64,000 nucleotides of DNA from Gammaproteobacteria bacterium (GTDB taxonomy: Bacteria > Pseudomonadota > Gammaproteobacteria > Ga0077536). Under the pieces are notes generated by a model. That model ran no database searches, was not told the DNA's origin, and worked only from the letters and a program-made list of their open reading frames with translations. The DNA lies in the NCBI GenBank assembly GCA_020849475.1, contig JADLGE010000005.1, positions 1 to 64,000 on the forward strand, read 5' to 3'. Shown in pieces: positions 33,777 through 42,892 of the stretch (position 1 is the stretch's first letter; each line of letters starts with the position of its first letter). The position numbers and the translations under genes are program-made.

Positions 33777-34631
33777 TCAGAACAACTGCCCGTAGTCGAC
33801 GCGCGGGAACACTTCGAGCTGGCCGCCGACCGTGGCATTGAAGACCTTGGCGCCGGCGCCCTCATACACCTCGCGGGCACGCCGGTAGGCAGTCTCCATG
33901 CGCGCCACCTGCGGGTCGTGCCAGCGATAGCCCGCGCCGAAGTACTGGGGATGAAAGTGGTTCGGGTCTTCACCGTGGGAGGTCCACACATCGCCTTCGC
34001 TGCGCACATGCTCGGGGCGTCGGTAATTGTGGTCCATGCCGATGAGATAGACCTCCTTGAAGCCCATGTACAAGGCGATCTGCAGACAGATATAGGTGAC
34101 GGTGCCGCCTATCCACAGAATGCGCGCGGCGTTGCGCGAGAAATGCGGAAAGCCTGAACGCGGGTCGAAGTCGTAGATGGCGCGAAAGTAGTGATGATTG
34201 TCGCGCTCGAAGGCGGCATGGCGAAAATGATCGGGAAAGAAGCAGGTCGAGGCCTTCACCTGCTCGCCAATCTCGCGCCATCTGTCGGCATATACCAGGA
34301 AGTCTTCGACCACGTAGTAGCTGGGCTCGAATCCCAGCCAGTCATAGATGAGGAAAATACCGTTGACCGCGAACGTCACTTCGTTGCGCAGTGGCGCCGG
34401 GTCGATGAGCTTCAACGACGGTCCGCCGCCGAGAATGAAGCAACGCTGGCCGGCGTGACGCCCCGCGAATTTCGCGATGGCTGGCCGGTCGCCATGCCAG
34501 GCCTGGTAAGCGGCATAGAAGTGGCGTGAGCAGCCGAGCGCGCGCGCCGACTTGAACAGCAGGCGTTCGACGGCGTTCATGCCATCGAGGTAGTGCGGCA
34601 AGCCCGGCGTGGGGCGGAGGTCGGCATCCAT
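33777..34631 (-). CDS. DUF115 / MptE-like protein, short relative of flagellin-modifying MAF glycosyltransferases
   Basis: A 284-residue protein. The core CFILGGGPSLKLIDPAPLRN, TFAVNGIFLIYDWLGFEPSY and GFKEVYLIGMDHNY is the DUF115 (6-hydroxymethylpterin diphosphokinase MptE-like) domain found in the middle of Maf proteins, which attach nonulosonic acids to flagellin. Maf proteins are usually over 600 residues; this one is only the core plus a short helical N-terminus. It lies within the minus-strand glycan operon between FkbM and GT2 genes. A glycosyltransferase role is inferred. Confidence 0.75.
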   Translation of the reverse strand: MDADLRPTPGLPHYLDGMNAVERLLFKSARALGCSRHFYAAYQAWHGDRPAIAKFAGRHAGQRCFILGGGPSLKLIDPAPLRNEVTFAVNGIFLIYDWLGFEPSYYVVEDFLVYADRWREIGEQVKASTCFFPDHFRHAAFERDNHHYFRAIYDFDPRSGFPHFSRNAARILWIGGTVTYICLQIALYMGFKEVYLIGMDHNYRRPEHVRSEGDVWTSHGEDPNHFHPQYFGAGYRWHDPQVARMETAYRRAREVYEGAGAKVFNATVGGQLEVFPRVDYGQLF

Positions 34632-34648
34632 TGGCGTGCCGCTCTGGC

Positions 34649-35359
34649 TCAGCGTCGACCGCTCAGCAGTCGCAGGCCGGCGGCGGCTTTTTCACGTAGA
34701 TAGGTCGCGCCCATCGGCAGAAACAGTGTGTGCTCGAAGAACGCCACCGGGTGATAGCCGTAGTGACGCATGAAATCCGGAATGCTTTCCTCACCGCTGG
34801 TGTGCGGGTCACCCCAGCCGTGGAGTTCCAGCAGGAAGGCGGTACGACCATGCTCGAGGATGCGCCGCGCGCCTTTCAACATGCGCAGTTCGGCGCCTTC
34901 GATATCGGCCTTGACGAAATCCGGCATGAGCTCGCCACACAGGTCATCGAGCGTCACGCTCGGCACCGTGATTTCATGCCACGCGGGGCCGTCGGCCGAC
35001 GGGCGCGGGAACAGTCCGCCACTGATGTTCGATTGCGTGGTGAAGAAGGTCGCCGTGCCGGCCGTTTCACCGATGGCGGCGAACACAGTCTCGATACTGC
35101 GCCCGCTCTCGCCGGCCCAGCGCGCGGCGTTGCGCGTCAGCTCTTCATGGCGTATCGGGTCGGCCTCGACCGCGATGATGCGGCCGTGGCGCATGCAGCG
35201 GCTCGCGGTCAGAGTGTACTGGCCGAGGCTCGCGCCGACGTCGACGAACAGGGCCGCGTCGGCCAGAAAGCGCGGCAGGTTGTCGAGCAGCGTGCGCTCA
35301 TGACAATCCTCGCGAAAGTAGGCGTCGTTGAGCGTCGCATACACTTCGTGCTTATCCAT
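34649..35359 (-). CDS. FkbM family methyltransferase
   Basis: A 236-residue SAM-dependent methyltransferase. Of several in-frame starts, the ATG at 35359 (MDKHEVYATL) has GAGGAG 7 nt upstream and overlaps the preceding gene by 8 bp. The SAM motif VDVGASLGQYTL is followed by IAVEADPIRHEELTRNAA, DFVKADIEGAELRMLKGA (FkbM signature) and FLLELHGWG. It likely O-methylates a sugar in the surface glycan. Confidence 0.87.
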   Translation of the reverse strand: MDKHEVYATLNDAYFREDCHERTLLDNLPRFLADAALFVDVGASLGQYTLTASRCMRHGRIIAVEADPIRHEELTRNAARWAGESGRSIETVFAAIGETAGTATFFTTQSNISGGLFPRPSADGPAWHEITVPSVTLDDLCGELMPDFVKADIEGAELRMLKGARRILEHGRTAFLLELHGWGDPHTSGEESIPDFMRHYGYHPVAFFEHTLFLPMGATYLREKAAAGLRLLSGRR

Positions 35360-36485
35360 GGGCGGGCTCCTCGACGAACTGATCGTCGCTGTATCGATAG
35401 CGATAGTAACGGCCAAGGTCATCCGCGCAGGCGGACAGCGCGCGCGGTTTGAAATCCGGGAAATCACGCATCACCTGGGCGGCGCTGACCAGACGGTCCT
35501 CAGCGAAGAAGGCACGCATGTATTCATCCGAGCCGCGCGCCTCGACATTGCGCGGGGCGCGCTCGCCGCGGCCGAGCAGCAGATCGCGAATCGCCAACAC
35601 GCTGCGCTCGGGCAGGTGACGGGCAATGCGCAGGGCAATGCGGTTGAAGGCCGGTTCGCGGCGCACCGCGTGCAGCAGTTCCCGCAGGTTGCTGGTGTAG
35701 AAGCCGATCCACGTTTGCGCGCCGCCGCCCTCGGCGCGATGGCGCAGCCGGCCGTGGCCGACCAGCGCAGCGAAAGCGCCCATGAACTCCTGCCAGCGCA
35801 AGGTCTCCGGGCCCGGCACGTTATAGATGCCGGGGCGGAAGTTGCGCACCGCGCCCAGCAGCAGACGTGACAAATCCTCGCCATACAGCGGCTGGATGCG
35901 CCCCGAGAGATCGCGGTAATCGACATCGCCCGCCATGAAGGCTTCGAAGATACGGTCGGTCCACACGCCGCAGAACGGCCCGTAAACCACCGTCGGGCGC
36001 AGGTGCAACTGCCAGCTTGCCGCATCGGGCAGCGCCAGCAGCGCCTGCTCGGCGCAGATTTTTTCCCGCGCATAGCGGTCATGGCGCGGCGCGCGCAAGC
36101 TCGCGCGCTCGTCGAATTCGTGGCCCGGCGCAAACGGTTCATAGACCGACATCGAGCTGGTATGGATCAAGCGCAGACGCGGATTGTGGCGGCGCGCCGC
36201 GCCCACGAAATCGGCGAAACGCTGCACCTGGGTGTAACCACTAATGCCATCGCGACGCTCGAACGGATGGGAAAAATTGATCAGCAGGTCGACGTCCTCG
36301 TCCAGCGTCACGCTGGCGGGCTCGGCCGATGGATAAAGGCGAATATCCACTTCATGACGCGCGACGTTGGACAGACTCTTGGCGCTGCTCGAATACACCA
36401 CCGGCGTCACCCCGCCCTCTTTGAGCGCGAGCCGTACGAAGTCATAGCCGAGGAAGCCCGAGCCGCCGAACACCGCGACCTTCAT
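35352..36485 (-). CDS. NAD-dependent epimerase/dehydratase family protein
   Basis: A 377-residue extended SDR. MKVAVFGGSGFLGYDFVRLA at the start, Ser/Tyr/Lys site from HTSSMSVYEP and DRYAREKICAE (Tyr-x-x-x-Lys), and LRPTVVYGP. The start ATG shares one base with the stop of the preceding oxidoreductase (TGATG), with GGGAGGA upstream. The C-terminal third is longer than in standard sugar epimerases. It probably modifies a nucleotide sugar for the adjacent transferases; the exact reaction is unknown. Confidence 0.82.
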   Translation of the reverse strand: MKVAVFGGSGFLGYDFVRLALKEGGVTPVVYSSSAKSLSNVARHEVDIRLYPSAEPASVTLDEDVDLLINFSHPFERRDGISGYTQVQRFADFVGAARRHNPRLRLIHTSSMSVYEPFAPGHEFDERASLRAPRHDRYAREKICAEQALLALPDAASWQLHLRPTVVYGPFCGVWTDRIFEAFMAGDVDYRDLSGRIQPLYGEDLSRLLLGAVRNFRPGIYNVPGPETLRWQEFMGAFAALVGHGRLRHRAEGGGAQTWIGFYTSNLRELLHAVRREPAFNRIALRIARHLPERSVLAIRDLLLGRGERAPRNVEARGSDEYMRAFFAEDRLVSAAQVMRDFPDFKPRALSACADDLGRYYRYRYSDDQFVEEPAHG

Positions 36486-37483
36486 CAGAATCCTCCCGTC
36501 ATGGCTTCGGCCCGCGCGTAGGCGGCGTCGATGAGATGCGCGACGCGCAGCGCATCGCCCATGGCTACGCCGCGATTGTCGCCGGCCACGATGAAACGAC
36601 GATAGAAGGCATCGAACAGTTCATGGTATTCGAGACGCTGCAGCGGCCCGCCCAGGGCCACGCCCTGCACACCTACCCCATCATCGAGGCGCAGGCTGAG
36701 GCTGTTGTCGCGCACATCGAGCGTGAGCTCCGCGCCCTCGAATTGAAAGTGCGCGCGATTGGAAAAATTCCGATTACGGCTCAAAGCCAGCGCCACTGGC
36801 ACCTGGTCGTCGCCGCGCAGGTGCAAAACACAATTGGCTTCGATGGCCCGCGCACCGCGCGTGAGATCGGCATCCATCCAGCTGCGCTGCAGGGACAGCT
36901 CGGTGAATACCTGGCACAGCAGGTCGAGCGCATGCGGCCCGGTGTCCTGCAACACACCACCGCCATTCAACTGTCGAGAGAACGAGCCTATCGAGGCCGC
37001 CTTCCAGTTGAACACGCCGCCCTCGGCAAGCCGCACCGAGCGCAGGCGGCCGAAGGTGCCGCGTTGGCGCAGTTCACGCACCAGCGCGAAACTGCCGAGC
37101 GCGCGACGGATGTGGCAGACAAAGGCCTGGCAAGGTGCGTCGGCAAGGCTGGCTGCGATGGCCAGCGCGCCGGCCAGATCGTTTGCCAGGGGTTTTTCTA
37201 TCAGCAGTTGTCGACAGCGCAGCTTGAGCTCTTCGACATAGGGGGCGTGCAGGCGCGGCGGCGTGGCAATGACGGCGATGTCGTAGCGGCCGTCTTGCGG
37301 CAGGGCGGGCAGCACTTGAACGTCATTGCGTGCGCCGAACTTCTCGGCGAGGTCGGCGCGACGCCGCGCATCGACTTCGACGATGGTCACGGCCGTGACG
37401 CCGCACAGCGTGATGAGGCGCGGCAGGTGGAAATCAACGCCCACGGCGCCGCCACCGACAATGAGTGCAGTTTGTCCGCTCAC
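36485..37483 (-). CDS. Gfo/Idh/MocA family oxidoreductase
   Basis: A 332-residue protein with a GTG start at 37483 (SGQTALIVGGGAVGVDFHLP) preceded by AAGGGCGGGC; the open frame to 37813 has no better site. Rossmann motif GGGAVG, then IEKPLAND with the catalytic Lys, and a C-terminal alpha/beta domain (GGGVLQDTGPHALDLLCQVF). Such enzymes oxidise or reduce sugars and nucleotide sugars with bound NAD. It is the first gene of the eight-gene minus-strand glycan operon. Confidence 0.85.
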   Translation of the reverse strand: MSGQTALIVGGGAVGVDFHLPRLITLCGVTAVTIVEVDARRRADLAEKFGARNDVQVLPALPQDGRYDIAVIATPPRLHAPYVEELKLRCRQLLIEKPLANDLAGALAIAASLADAPCQAFVCHIRRALGSFALVRELRQRGTFGRLRSVRLAEGGVFNWKAASIGSFSRQLNGGGVLQDTGPHALDLLCQVFTELSLQRSWMDADLTRGARAIEANCVLHLRGDDQVPVALALSRNRNFSNRAHFQFEGAELTLDVRDNSLSLRLDDGVGVQGVALGGPLQRLEYHELFDAFYRRFIVAGDNRGVAMGDALRVAHLIDAAYARAEAMTGGF

Positions 37484-37755
37484 ACGCCCGCCCTTTCGAA
37501 GTCCCTGCCCGTTGCGCCGCTGCTCGTTGTTCGCGGTCGGCGGCAAGCATACCTGCCCAGCGCGCGCCGCGCGACGCGACATCGTTCCCCACGCTTGGCC
37601 TATAGCGGTCATTTCGACACGGTTCTGAAACCGCAGGCCGCGAGCGCCACCAAGGCGGACTCCCGCACTGCTTCGCACGCGCGGCCACGGTGCTAGGATG
37701 CGGGCTGGGTCGTCAACGCCACGCCAGCAGCGGGCGCATTCCAGGGGGAACAACC

Positions 37756-38757
37756 ATGTCCGAATTGCATCACTACGAAATCCCGGGCTTCGCCACCCAA
37801 AGTGGCTACACATTGGACGTCAAGCTTGCCTACAAGACCTTCGGCAAACTCGCGCCCGGCGGCGACAACGCCATCGTCATCCCGACCTTCTACGGTGGCC
37901 GTCACACTGAAACCGAATTCATGGTGGCCGCCGGACGCAGCATCGACACCAGCAAGTATTTCGTGGTCATTCCCAACATGCTTGGCAACGGTTGTTCGAC
38001 CTCGCCCAGCAACACGCCGGCGCCCTATGGCCGCGGCGGCTTTCCCCTGACCACCCTTTACGACAACGTGCTGTGCCAGCATCGCCTCCTGACCGAGCAC
38101 CTCGGCGTGAAGCGCATTCGCCTGGTGAGCGGCTTCTCCATGGGCGCGCAGCAGACCTTCCAATGGGGTGCGCTGTTCCCCGACTTGGTCGACGCCATCG
38201 CGCCCATCTGTGGCTCGGCGCGCACCGCTGAACATAATTACGTGTTCGTCGACAGCGCGGTGAATGCGCTCATGCTCGACCCCGAGTTCAAGGACGGCTG
38301 GTACGAGAGTCAGCCGCTGCGTGGCGTGCTGGCCTTTGGCCATGTCTATTCGGCGTGGCTGTTCTCGCAGGATTTCTTCCGCGAGAAGCTCTACCGGCAG
38401 CTCGGCCTCAACTGTCGCGACGACGTGGTGAAATTCACCCAGCGTTATTTCCTCGCCAACGACGCCAACGATCTCATCGCCATGGCGCGCACCTGGATGG
38501 CGGGCGACATCAGCGCCAACCCGCGCTTCAACGGTGATTTCGACGCGGCGCTGGCCGCCATCACCTGTCGCGCCATCGTCATGCCCGGCGAGACGGACTT
38601 GTACTTTCGCGTGCCGGACAGCGCTTACGAAGTCGCGCACATGCCCCATGCCGAACTGCGCCCGATTCCGTCCAAGTGGGGACATGGCGCGGGCTTTGGC
38701 ATCGATCCGGCCGACAATGCCTTCGTCGACAAGGCGCTCGCTGAACTGCTGGGCTGA
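37756..38757 (+). CDS. Homoserine-acetyltransferase-like alpha/beta hydrolase
   Basis: A 333-residue protein; ATG at 37756 with AGGGGGAA upstream. It has the MetX-type fold: LDVKLAYKTFGKLAPGGDNA, nucleophile Ser128 in SGFSMGAQQ, an acidic residue in PGETDLYF, and His in KWGHGAGF. Some members of this group are not acetyltransferases but esterases (for example the alkyl-acetate esterase MekB). Standing before a porin and two aminotransferases, an esterase/amidase role on an imported compound is as likely as methionine synthesis. Confidence 0.82.
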   Translation: MSELHHYEIPGFATQSGYTLDVKLAYKTFGKLAPGGDNAIVIPTFYGGRHTETEFMVAAGRSIDTSKYFVVIPNMLGNGCSTSPSNTPAPYGRGGFPLTTLYDNVLCQHRLLTEHLGVKRIRLVSGFSMGAQQTFQWGALFPDLVDAIAPICGSARTAEHNYVFVDSAVNALMLDPEFKDGWYESQPLRGVLAFGHVYSAWLFSQDFFREKLYRQLGLNCRDDVVKFTQRYFLANDANDLIAMARTWMAGDISANPRFNGDFDAALAAITCRAIVMPGETDLYFRVPDSAYEVAHMPHAELRPIPSKWGHGAGFGIDPADNAFVDKALAELLG

Positions 38758-38787
38758 AGACCGCGCAGGCGGTCCTCTGGAGGGGCG

Positions 38788-40122
38788 ATGAAAATCAAAG
38801 CATGCGCGCGCGGCGCGCTCTGCATGGCCGCGCTGATGGGCCATCCGGCACAGGCCTTCGAGGCGGTGCAATTGGGCCAGCTCAGCATCAAGCCGAGCTT
38901 CAAGAGCATCTTTGCCCTGCAATATGGCGAGGGCATCAACTATGGTCTGGGCGCCATCGACAGTCCCGGCGAGACCGAGCGCTCGGTGGTGTACCTGGTC
39001 GCCAAGCCCAAGGTCGATTTGAGCCTGCCGTTGCCGTCGCAGACGCTGCTCGGCGAATCATCTCTATACGGCGCGCTGTCGGTGGTGGCCGCCACCACCC
39101 AACTCGACGGCGAGCTCTCGGGCCAGGTGGCGCGCGCCGGTGATTGGGCGGTGAGCACCGACCATGCCTACCTCGGCTGGAAGAACGAGGTGCTGGACTT
39201 GTCGGTCGGCGGCCAGGAGTTCTCGGTCGGCGATGGCTTCATCATCGGCGACGGCAATTACAATAAGGGTGGCGAGAACGGCCAGTACTGGTCCGGTGGA
39301 TTCTTGTCATGGCGCAACACCGCCATTCTCAAGGTCAACACCAAGCCTTTGCGCGCGGACCTGTTCTGGCTGCGCACCGATACCGACTTCAAGGACGCGC
39401 GCGTGGCTGGTATCAATATCGAAACCACCACCGCCGACACCTTCGGCACCCTGGGCGCGATGTATCTCGAGATCCTGCAGGGAGGCGCCTTCAACTACGA
39501 CGGCATGAAGGTATGGAACGTGCGCGGCGCCGGCATCAAGGTGCCCTATGTGCAGGCGCTCAAGCTCTACGGTGAATGGGTACTGGAGCGCGGGCGCGAC
39601 AAACAAGGCGGCGGCGCGCCCAATGACGCGGTCGCCTGGTATGCCGAAGGCGAACTCACCGTGCCTGGCCTGCCGTGGCTGACACGCCTCAGCTACCGCT
39701 ATTCATGGATGCAGGGCGACGACCCCGGCACGCGCGCCAATGAAGAATATCGGGGCCTGTTCTACACCATCTTCCGGCGCGACTGGGACACCTGGTATCA
39801 AGGCGAAATCGCCGGCGAATACCATCTGTACAACGAAAACCAGATCACGCAGATGGTGAAGCTCAAGACCTTCCCGCGTCCGCAATGGTCGATGACGTTC
39901 TACTACTACCATCACCAGCTGGAAGAGCCGCACTACTTCGCCACGCCCTTGACCGAGACCAACTGGGCGGACGAACTCAACTTCGGCGTCGAGCATTTTG
40001 TCGGCGACCGCTTCTTCGGCTACGCCGGCGTGGCCTGGTCGACGCCCAACGCCGCGGCACGCCAGGTCTACGGCGACAAGAACTTCTGGGTCATCCAGAC
40101 CTATTTGTCCTACAACTTCTGA
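38788..40122 (+). CDS. Outer-membrane beta-barrel channel (alginate-export-like)
   Basis: A 444-residue protein with a signal peptide (about 1-23, cleavage near AQA-FEA). The mature part is made of alternating amphipathic strands with aromatic girdles and ends in LSYNF with a terminal Phe, the BAM recognition signal. The pattern resembles the alginate export/OprB-like porins of about 400 residues. It is 30 bp after the hydrolase gene and 9 bp before the aminotransferase, so it probably admits the pathway substrate. Confidence 0.78.
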   Translation: MKIKACARGALCMAALMGHPAQAFEAVQLGQLSIKPSFKSIFALQYGEGINYGLGAIDSPGETERSVVYLVAKPKVDLSLPLPSQTLLGESSLYGALSVVAATTQLDGELSGQVARAGDWAVSTDHAYLGWKNEVLDLSVGGQEFSVGDGFIIGDGNYNKGGENGQYWSGGFLSWRNTAILKVNTKPLRADLFWLRTDTDFKDARVAGINIETTTADTFGTLGAMYLEILQGGAFNYDGMKVWNVRGAGIKVPYVQALKLYGEWVLERGRDKQGGGAPNDAVAWYAEGELTVPGLPWLTRLSYRYSWMQGDDPGTRANEEYRGLFYTIFRRDWDTWYQGEIAGEYHLYNENQITQMVKLKTFPRPQWSMTFYYYHHQLEEPHYFATPLTETNWADELNFGVEHFVGDRFFGYAGVAWSTPNAAARQVYGDKNFWVIQTYLSYNF

Positions 40123-40131
40123 GGGCGCGTC

Positions 40132-41070
40132 ATGAGCACATCGGCCCATGAAAATCGGCCTGGCGCCGCGCCAGACCCAGCCTATGCCGCCGGTTGCGCG
40201 CACATCGACGGCGAATTCGTGCCGATAGACGCCGCGCGTATTCCCATCACCGATACCGGTTTCACGCGCTCGGATTGCACCTATGACGTGGTCGCCACCT
40301 GGCAAGGCAGTTTCTTTCGCCTCGACGACCATCTCGCGCGCTTCGAGCGCTCATGGCAGGCGTTGCGCCTCTCGCCGCCGCTCAGCCGCGCGGCAATGCG
40401 CGAAGTGCTCATCGAATGCGTACGCCGCAGCGGCCTCAAGGACGCCTATGTCGAGATGATCGTGACGCGTGGTTCACCGCCGCCCGGTGATCGCGACCCG
40501 CGCAATTTCAAGAACCGTTTCTACGCGTTCGCCGTGCCTTATGTGTGGCTGGTGCAACCCAACGACCAATTGCGCGGCACGCATCTCGCCATCGCGCGCG
40601 ATGTGGTGCGCATCGCACCCGAAGCAGTCGACCCGACGGTCAAGAATTTCCATTGGGGCGATTTGACCCGCGGTCTCTTTGAAGCCTTCGAGCGCGAGGC
40701 CAACACCGTGGTGTTGCTGAACGCGGCCGGCGAAGTGACCGAAGGGCCGGGCTTCAACCTGTTCGTGCTGAGTGAAGGCCGGCTGTGGACACCGGCCACG
40801 GGCGTACTGCTCGGCATGACGCGCGACACTGTCATCGAACTCGCGCGACGCGACGGCATCGCGACCGAAGTCACCATGTTCGGCGCCGAGCGACTGCGCG
40901 CGGCCGACGAGATCTTCATCACCAGCACCGCCGGCGGCGTGATGCCGGTAACGCGCCTCGATGGTGAGCCGATAGGCGACGGGCGACCGGGCGAAACCAC
41001 CCTGGCACTGCGCCAGGCTTACTGGGATGCACATGGCGACCCGCGCTGGGCCACCCGCGTGCTGCCCTGA
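40132..41070 (+). CDS. Fold-type-IV aminotransferase (D-amino-acid / R-amine transaminase-like)
   Basis: A 312-residue PLP enzyme; ATG at 40132, 9 bp after the porin stop. PLP Lys171 lies in DPTVKNFHWGDLTRG and the cofactor-binding Glu204 in EVTEGPGFNLFV. IPITDTGFTRSDCTYDVV marks the substrate-binding region. The motif around the Lys looks like D-amino-acid and (R)-selective amine transaminases more than ilvE; this is a judgement from memory. It transfers an amino group to a 2-oxo acid in the cytoplasm. Confidence 0.82.
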   Translation: MSTSAHENRPGAAPDPAYAAGCAHIDGEFVPIDAARIPITDTGFTRSDCTYDVVATWQGSFFRLDDHLARFERSWQALRLSPPLSRAAMREVLIECVRRSGLKDAYVEMIVTRGSPPPGDRDPRNFKNRFYAFAVPYVWLVQPNDQLRGTHLAIARDVVRIAPEAVDPTVKNFHWGDLTRGLFEAFEREANTVVLLNAAGEVTEGPGFNLFVLSEGRLWTPATGVLLGMTRDTVIELARRDGIATEVTMFGAERLRAADEIFITSTAGGVMPVTRLDGEPIGDGRPGETTLALRQAYWDAHGDPRWATRVLP

Positions 41071-41103
41071 ACCACCCATCCAACCCTGCACACGAGTGTT
41101 TTC

Positions 41104-42186
41104 ATGAGTTCAGCCATACACATCGCCGACGTCGCCGACCACGAGGTGGTGCTGCCGGAACAACTCGGTTTCGGCCGTCATTTCTCCACGCGCATGTTCA
41201 GCCAGCGCTACAACGCCGAGCGTGGCTGGCATGACGCACGCATCGATGCCTACGCGCCGATCACGCTCGACCCGGCGGCGACGGTCTATCACAACGGCCA
41301 GATGATCTTCGACGGCACCAAGGCCTATCGGCGCCCCGATGGTCACATCAACCTGTTCCGTCCCGAATGCAATGCCGAGCGCTTCAACGAATCGGCGCGG
41401 CGCATGGGCATGCCGCCGGTCGACATCGCCCTGCATGTGCAGGCCATGCAGACGCTGGTGGCGCTCGATCATCGCTGGGTGCCGAACCGTGAAGGCACGG
41501 CGCTCTATATCCGCCCGGTCATGATCGCGACCGAGAAAACCCTCGAAGTGCGCGCCAGTCGCGAATACCTGCACTACATCATCCTGTCACCGGTCGCGCC
41601 CTACTTCGCCGCCGGCTTCGCACCGGTGTCGGTGTACGTGTCCGACGACTACGTGCGCGCCGTGCGCGGCGGCACCGGCGAGGCCAAGACGCCGGGCAAC
41701 TATGCCGGCTCCATCGCCGCCACCGAGGTGGCCTTGGCCAAGGGCTACCAGCAGGTGCTGTGGCTGGACGGCGTCGAGCGCCGCTACGTCGATGAAGTCG
41801 GCGCCATGAACATCGCCTTCGTGTTCGACGGTCGTGACATCGTCACGCCGGTCTTGACCGGCGCCATCCTGCATGGCGTGACGCGGCGTTCGCTGCTGCA
41901 ACTCGCGCCGGACCTCGGCTACACCGTCGACGAGCGCCGTATCGCCATCAGCGAAGTGCTGGAAGGCCTCGCCAGCGGCCGCATCACCGAGATCTTCGGC
42001 ATGGGCACCGGTGCCGTCATCGCGCCGGTCGGGCACATGTATTTCGAAGGTCGCGACATCCAGGTCGGCGATGGCGAGCCGGGGCCGGTGGCGCGCCGCC
42101 TGCACGGCGAATTGACCGGCCTGCAGACCGGCAAACGGCCCGACCCTTACGGCTGGACGCGCAAGATAGACGTGCCCGGCGCCTGA
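41104..42186 (+). CDS. Branched-chain-type class IV aminotransferase
   Basis: A 360-residue PLP enzyme of the long (eukaryote/mycobacteria-like) BCAT branch: FDGTKAYRRPDGHINLFRP, PLP Lys195 in GTGEAKTPGNYAGS, QQVLWLDGVERRYVDEVGAM, and a C-terminal EIFGMGTGAVIAPVG. It is only distantly related to the preceding class IV gene, so the two are not a recent duplication. It could deaminate a branched-chain or related amino acid, with the AhpD-like gene following 33 bp later. Confidence 0.87.
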   Translation: MSSAIHIADVADHEVVLPEQLGFGRHFSTRMFSQRYNAERGWHDARIDAYAPITLDPAATVYHNGQMIFDGTKAYRRPDGHINLFRPECNAERFNESARRMGMPPVDIALHVQAMQTLVALDHRWVPNREGTALYIRPVMIATEKTLEVRASREYLHYIILSPVAPYFAAGFAPVSVYVSDDYVRAVRGGTGEAKTPGNYAGSIAATEVALAKGYQQVLWLDGVERRYVDEVGAMNIAFVFDGRDIVTPVLTGAILHGVTRRSLLQLAPDLGYTVDERRIAISEVLEGLASGRITEIFGMGTGAVIAPVGHMYFEGRDIQVGDGEPGPVARRLHGELTGLQTGKRPDPYGWTRKIDVPGA

Positions 42187-42219
42187 GTCCCTCATCCATT
42201 TCGTCTGAAGAGCACCGCC

Positions 42220-42621
42220 ATGACCACTGTCCATCTCATCGAATACGAAGACGCCAACGACGAGGTGCGCGCTGTCTACGACGACATCCGCGCCACCCGC
42301 AACACCGACTTCATCAACAACTTCTGGAAGGCGCTGGCCATCAACCCGCAGCAGTTGCGGCGCACCTGGGAAAGCGCCAAGGCGGTGATGGCGCCGGGCG
42401 CCCTCGACCCCATGACCAAGGAATTGATCTACATCGCGGTGTCGGTCGCCAACGCCTGTGAATACTGCATCCACTCCCATACTGCGGCGGCGCGCGCCAA
42501 GGGCATGACCGATGCGCAGTACGGCGAACTGCTGGCGGTGATCGGCATGGCCCATCACACCAACGGCCTGGTCGCGACGCTGCAGGTCGAGGTCGACGAA
42601 ATCTTCAAAGTGCGCAGCTGA
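42220..42621 (+). CDS. AhpD-like carboxymuconolactone decarboxylase family protein
   Basis: A 133-residue helical protein. The AhpD core CEYCIHSHTAAARAKG contains the redox pair Cys80/Cys83 and His87, and KELIYIAVSVANAC precedes it as in the family. Such proteins form trimers or hexamers and act as alkylhydroperoxidases or peroxide-protecting partners. It is the last gene of the hydrolase-porin-aminotransferase run. Confidence 0.87.
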   Translation: MTTVHLIEYEDANDEVRAVYDDIRATRNTDFINNFWKALAINPQQLRRTWESAKAVMAPGALDPMTKELIYIAVSVANACEYCIHSHTAAARAKGMTDAQYGELLAVIGMAHHTNGLVATLQVEVDEIFKVRS

Positions 42622-42700
42622 GGCCCGCCTTCAGCAGCGATGCGTGGCGCCCTTCACGGCGCCGCGTCGGCCTCGCTGTCATGCTGGGCTTTGTGTCGGC

Positions 42701-42837
42701 GTGTAGATCATGCCGCGCCAACGGTCGAGGTTCAGGACGAGTTTAGTCGCCGGACATAGTGTGCTGTCGCTGCAATTGATCGACGACAAATCATCGCGCA
42801 CCGCCTGGCAACCAATTGCAGCGCGCGGCGTCTACAC
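42701..42837. repeat. Nested inverted repeats in an intergenic region
   Basis: GTGTAGA at 42701-42707 pairs with TCTACAC at 42831-42837. Inside, GCTGCAATTG at 42769-42778 pairs with CAATTGCAGC at 42813-42822. A long, interrupted fold of about 137 nt is possible, ending 55 bp before the next gene. It could be a structured leader, a degenerate small mobile element, or chance. Confidence 0.4.
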
Positions 42838-42892
42838 ATCACGGCGATGCTGGCCCGCGGGCCGCCACATCAAACATGGGAGCATTAAAAAC

